Below are positions 61,497 through 64,000 of a stretch of DNA of 64,000 nt, piece after piece. The translations under genes were made by a program, and so were the position numbers. Each line of letters opens with the position of its first letter. The first letter of the stretch is position 1. Source of the stretch: CAVTBT01 sp963733065 (GTDB lineage: Bacteria > Actinomycetota > Thermoleophilia > Gaiellales > Gaiellaceae); the NCBI GenBank assembly GCA_963733065.1, contig CAVTBT010000005.1, positions 496,001 to 560,000 on the forward strand. The letters are read 5' to 3'. A model generated the notes under the pieces. That model made no database searches and was not told where the DNA came from. It saw only the letters and a list, made by a program, of their open reading frames with translations.

Positions 61497-62301
61497 GCTC
61501 GCGCTCACCCAGGCCGAGCGCGCCGTCGAGGCGCTCCGCCGGCCCGGGATCGAGATCGCACTCGTGCCGATCACGACGGCCGGCGACCGCGACCGCACCC
61601 GGCCCTTCGGCCAGATCGGCGAGCGCGGTGTCTTCGTCAAGGAGCTCGAGGAGGCGCTGCTCGGCGACCGCATCGACGTTGCGGTGCATTCCGCCAAGGA
61701 CATGACGTCGACGGACACGGTCGGGCTTGCCGTCGGTGCGTACCCGCCCCGGGAGGACCCGCGGGACGCGCTGTGCGGGGCGACCGCCGTGCGTGCCGGG
61801 ATGCGCATCGGCACGGCCTCCGTCAGGCGACGTGCCCAGCTGCTCGCGCGCGAGCCGACGCTCGTCATCGAGCCGCTTCGCGGCAACGTGGACACCCGGC
61901 TGCGCAAGCGCGGCGAGCGTGGCCTCGACGCCATCGTGCTTGCCGCCTGCGGTCTCGAGCGCCTCGGGCTCCAGCGTGAGATCGGCCTTCGGTTCGATCC
62001 GGAGGAGCTCCTGCCCGAAGCCGGCCAGGGGGCGCTGGCGCTCCAGGTCCGCGCCGGGGAGGAGCGGCTCGTTGCCGCGGTCGACGATGCCGAGACGCGG
62101 CGGCGGGTCGAGGCCGAGCGGCGGTGCACCGGGCTGATCGGCGGCGGATGTCTCGCGCCGGTCGCCGCGCATCACGACGGCCAGTCGCTGACGGCGCTCG
62201 TGGCCGACGAGGACGGCGCGTGGGTCGAGCGCCGCCGCGGCGCCGACCCGGACGAGCTGGCGCGCGAGCTCGCCGGGTTCCTGCCGGAGCGGGTCGCGTG
62301 A
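61465..62301 (+). CDS. hemC: Hydroxymethylbilane synthase (porphobilinogen deaminase)
   Basis: Polymerises four porphobilinogens. 278 residues: LRVGTRGSRLALTQAE, KELEEALLGDRIDVAVHSAKD, IGTASVRRRAQL, and the cofactor-binding Cys in GLIGGGCLAPVA (about 230). GTG 61465. The gap to hemA (61345-61464) holds only the doubtful bridging ORF. Confidence 0.95.
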   Translation: MVLRVGTRGSRLALTQAERAVEALRRPGIEIALVPITTAGDRDRTRPFGQIGERGVFVKELEEALLGDRIDVAVHSAKDMTSTDTVGLAVGAYPPREDPRDALCGATAVRAGMRIGTASVRRRAQLLAREPTLVIEPLRGNVDTRLRKRGERGLDAIVLAACGLERLGLQREIGLRFDPEELLPEAGQGALALQVRAGEERLVAAVDDAETRRRVEAERRCTGLIGGGCLAPVAAHHDGQSLTALVADEDGAWVERRRGADPDELARELAGFLPERVA

Positions 62302-62372
62302 CGACGTGACGGAATCGGCGCAGAGTTGGCACACAGACGCGCGCCCGGTCCGGCTACCGTGCCACGCCCCGT

Positions 62373-62397
62373 GGGTGGGTGGGGGGTGGTGGGTGGG
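62373..62397 (+). repeat. G-quadruplex motif at the 5' end of hemD
   Basis: Runs of GGG separated by single T (GGGTGGGTGGGGGGT at 62373-62387, then GGTGGGTGGG) on the coding strand, 12 bases before GTG 62410. Single-base loops are the most stable parallel G4 class. If hemD begins at GTG 62371 the motif lies within its first codons. Confidence 0.75.
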
Positions 62398-62409
62398 CGG
62401 AAGGCCGCC

Positions 62410-63048
62410 GTGCCGCCGCTGACGGTCGTCCTCACCCGCCCCGAAGGTCGGAACGAGGGGCTCGCAGGCGAGCTGCGGGCGCGCGGGCTCGCGGTGCGCG
62501 TCGAGCCGCTCGTCGAGATCGAGCCGCTCGACACAGGGCCGATCGACGTCGGCGGGTTCGACTGGGTGATCGTGACGAGCGCCACGGGCGCGCGACTCCT
62601 GCGGGAGCGGATGCACGGCCTGCCGCGCCGCGTCGCGGCAATCGGTCGTGCGACGGCTGACGCCTGGGGCTCGGGCGTCGACCTCGTTGCGGAGGTGTCC
62701 ACGCAGGAGGGGTTGCTGGCCGAGCTGCCGTCATCTGCGGGCCGGGTGCTCTTCGCCGGCGCGGAGGGGGCGCGGCCGCTCCTCGCGGACGAGCTCGACG
62801 CGGAGGTCGTCACGCTGTACCGCTCCAGGGAGCGTCGTCCCGCGGCGCCGCTTGAGGGCGACCTCGTCGTGCTCGCCTCGCCGTCGGCGGCGCGCTCGCT
62901 CGCCGAACTCGAGCTGTCGATTCCGGCCGTGTCGATCGGACCGGAGACGACCCGGGAGGCCGAAGGGCGCGGCATTCGCGTGCTCGAAGAGGCGGCGACG
63001 CCGACGCTCGAAGGGCTGACCTTGGCCGTGTTGCGCGCGGCGCGGTAG
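62410..63048 (+). CDS. hemD: Uroporphyrinogen-III synthase
   Basis: Cyclises hydroxymethylbilane. 212 residues from GTG 62410 (PPLTVVLTRPEGRNEGLAGE); two-domain fold with DWVIVTSATGARLL and LVVLASPSAARSL at the conserved strand-turn positions. An in-frame GTG at 62371, ten bases after a possible -10 (TACCGT 62355-62360), would add 13 Gly/Val-rich residues encoded by the G-quadruplex. Family sequence conservation is low, but position after hemC settles it. Confidence 0.9.
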   Translation: MPPLTVVLTRPEGRNEGLAGELRARGLAVRVEPLVEIEPLDTGPIDVGGFDWVIVTSATGARLLRERMHGLPRRVAAIGRATADAWGSGVDLVAEVSTQEGLLAELPSSAGRVLFAGAEGARPLLADELDAEVVTLYRSRERRPAAPLEGDLVVLASPSAARSLAELELSIPAVSIGPETTREAEGRGIRVLEEAATPTLEGLTLAVLRAAR

Positions 63049-63051
63049 CCT
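63046..63051 (+). promoter_or_regulatory. -10 element (TAGCCT) of the SAM hydrolase, using the hemD stop codon
   Basis: TAGCCT ends six bases before GTG 63058 and begins with the hemD TAG. Confidence 0.45.
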
Positions 63052-63057
63052 CCGCGC

Positions 63058-63861
63058 GTGTTCGTCACGTTCCTGAGCGACTTCGGCCTTCAGGACGACT
63101 TCGTCGGCACGTGCCACGGCGTGATCAAGCGGATCGCGCCGGACGCGCAGCTGATCGACATCACGCACGGCATCCCCGCCACATCCGTGCTGCAGGGCGC
63201 GCTCGTCCTGTCCAACACGATCGCGTACATGCCGGTCGGGGTGCATCTCGCCGTGGTCGACCCGGGCGTCGGGGGCTCGAGGCGACCCCTCGCGTTGCGT
63301 GATCGCGAGGGCCGTTTCTACGTCGGGCCGGACAATGGGCTGCTCGTTCCCGCTGCGGAGCGGGCCGGGATCGACGTCGCGCACGAGATCGCGAACCCGG
63401 TGTACGCGCTCGAGAGCGTCTCCCGCACCTTCCACGGCCGCGATCTGTTCGCGCCGGCAGCGGCGCACCTCGCGATCGGCGTGCCGCTCGCCGAGCTCGG
63501 TCCGCCGCTCGACCCAGACGCGCTGGTGCGGCTCGACCTGCCGGTGGCCCGCGTCGGCGAGGGGCGGATCGATGCGACCGCGCTCTATGTCGACAGCTTC
63601 GGCAACATCGCTCTGAACCTGACGCGCGACCACGCCGACGAGGCGGGGATCGTGCCCGGGACGCAGGTCGAGCTCGAGCTGGCGGGGGAGCGGTACTTCG
63701 CGGTCGCCGCGCGGACGTTCGCCGACGCCAGGGCGGGCGACATCATCCTCTACGAGGACAGCTACAGGAACATGTCACTGGCGATCAATCGCGGCAACGC
63801 CGCGCAGCTGCTCCACGCCACGTCGGGCCTGACCGTGCGGATCCGCGTTGCGATGCCCTAG
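63058..63861 (+). CDS. SAM hydrolase (SAM hydroxide adenosyltransferase, DUF62)
   Basis: Hydrolyses S-adenosylmethionine to adenosine and methionine; same fold as fluorinase and chlorinase. 267 residues: TFLSDFGLQDDFVGTCHGVI, DITHGIP, AVVDPGVGGSRR, GPDNGLL and YVDSFGNIALNL. The fluorinase-specific long insertion loop is not evident, so hydrolase is preferred over halogenase. GTG 63058. Confidence 0.9.
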   Translation: MFVTFLSDFGLQDDFVGTCHGVIKRIAPDAQLIDITHGIPATSVLQGALVLSNTIAYMPVGVHLAVVDPGVGGSRRPLALRDREGRFYVGPDNGLLVPAAERAGIDVAHEIANPVYALESVSRTFHGRDLFAPAAAHLAIGVPLAELGPPLDPDALVRLDLPVARVGEGRIDATALYVDSFGNIALNLTRDHADEAGIVPGTQVELELAGERYFAVAARTFADARAGDIILYEDSYRNMSLAINRGNAAQLLHATSGLTVRIRVAMP

Positions 63862-63886
63862 GGCATGGGTTAGGGTCCGTCTCCTC

Positions 63887-63930
63887 GAGACGTTCGCGGC
63901 GCGGTAGCACCGGCCCGGACGTCTCTTTTT
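63887..63930 (+). terminator. Intrinsic terminator after the SAM hydrolase gene
   Basis: GAGACGT (63887-63893) pairs with ACGTCTC (63919-63925), with further GC pairing possible in the loop, followed by TTTTT (63926-63930). Ends the ccm-hem-SAM hydrolase block. Confidence 0.75.
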
Positions 63931-63963
63931 GCGCAAGAGCGCAAAATCCGCTTGCGCGGATTT
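63927..63963. repeat. Two back-to-back perfect hairpins
   Basis: TTTTGCGC/GCGCAAAA (63927-63934 with 63939-63946, loop AAGA) is followed by AAATCCGC/GCGGATTT (63944-63951 with 63956-63963, loop TTGC). The first hairpin uses the terminator T-run as its left arm and shares bases with the second, so alternative folds compete. Confidence 0.6.
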
Positions 63964-64000
63964 CCGCTGCGCAGAGATCCCTGAAGGCGTCCGCTTCGCG

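Noticed and set aside
59758..62616. A 952-codon minus-strand open frame across ccsA-hemA-hemC-hemD
   Set aside because: Antisense shadow of well-conserved genes in GC-rich DNA; its translation is Arg/Glu/Leu-rich with no domain.
63058..63861. Fluorinase or chlorinase
   Set aside because: Same fold, but the fluorinase-specific insertion is not evident and the context is housekeeping; SAM hydrolase is the conservative call.
63927..64000. Integron attC or CRISPR-like array at the window end
   Set aside because: Palindromes are short and unequal, with no regular spacing, integrase or cas gene in view.

Overview
This is a GC-rich chromosomal segment carrying a replication-origin region. The order rnpA-rpmH-dnaA-dnaN-recF-dciA-gyrB-gyrA is the classic actinobacterial origin neighbourhood. 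The use of GTG/TTG starts, four-base GTGA/ATGA gene overlaps, an MshD-like acetyltransferase set, E. coli-type separate AccA/AccD and a ccm-hem block all suggest a deep-branching Actinomycetota lineage, most likely class Thermoleophilia (inference; no 16S rRNA is present). No transposase, phage gene or CRISPR array was seen. The window starts inside a LigD gene and ends just past a terminator.

Layout. 1-2.2 kb: LigD (minus strand, cut by the window edge). 2.3-15.5 kb (minus): accD-accA; then, upstream, a haloacid dehalogenase, three tandem double-GNAT acetyltransferases and a zinc-ribbon ureohydrolase; then a type II fatty-acid cluster fabZ-fabH-fabD-fabG-fabF led by an ECF sigma factor and a secreted amidase. 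15.6-17.7 kb: NfeD protease and slipin. 17.8-27.3 kb (minus): MerR-like protein, gyrA, gyrB, dciA, recF, dnaN, dnaA. 27.3-27.7 kb: probable oriC. 27.7-32.4 kb (plus): rpmH, rnpA, yidD, yidC, jag, rsmG, parA, parB; then tRNA-Ile. 32.5-46 kb: envelope and glycan functions (methyltransferase, bifunctional nuclease, chorismate mutase, L,D-transpeptidase, CPBP protease, mannosyltransferase, MscS, class A PBP, several glycosyltransferases). 46-54.5 kb: MoeA, M28 peptidase, a two-component system, an HtrA-like protease, an anti-sigma kinase and a GT20 enzyme. 54.5-63.9 kb (plus): MoaC/MogA, a UbiA-type prenyltransferase, an S33 peptidase, CcmABCD, a CcsA/HemX protein, HemA-HemC-HemD and a SAM hydrolase.

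The functional blocks are coherent: replication and segregation around the origin, fatty-acid synthesis from acetyl-CoA carboxylase through FabF, envelope construction, and cytochrome c/heme/menaquinone/molybdenum-cofactor biogenesis.

Three points of genome style stand out. First, many free-standing genes have a TANNNT hexamer 6-8 bases before a GTG/ATG start, which is the signature of leaderless transcripts; at three divergent gene pairs the two -10 elements overlap. Second, three genes (slipin, recF, DUF2029 transferase) lack any ATG/GTG/TTG at the expected place but have a CTG that overlaps the upstream stop as CTGA. Third, six otherwise sound genes each carry a single-base frame break (accD, two GNATs, HAD, a PIG-V-like transferase, a GT2); assembly indels are the simplest explanation. 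The best candidate novelties are a 16-codon leader peptide coupled to moaC, a 44-codon ORF bridging fabZ and fabH, a perfect tandem duplication of the dnaA ribosome-binding site, a G-quadruplex motif at hemD, quinolone-resistance-type residues native to both gyrase subunits, and the GNAT/HAD/ureohydrolase operon.
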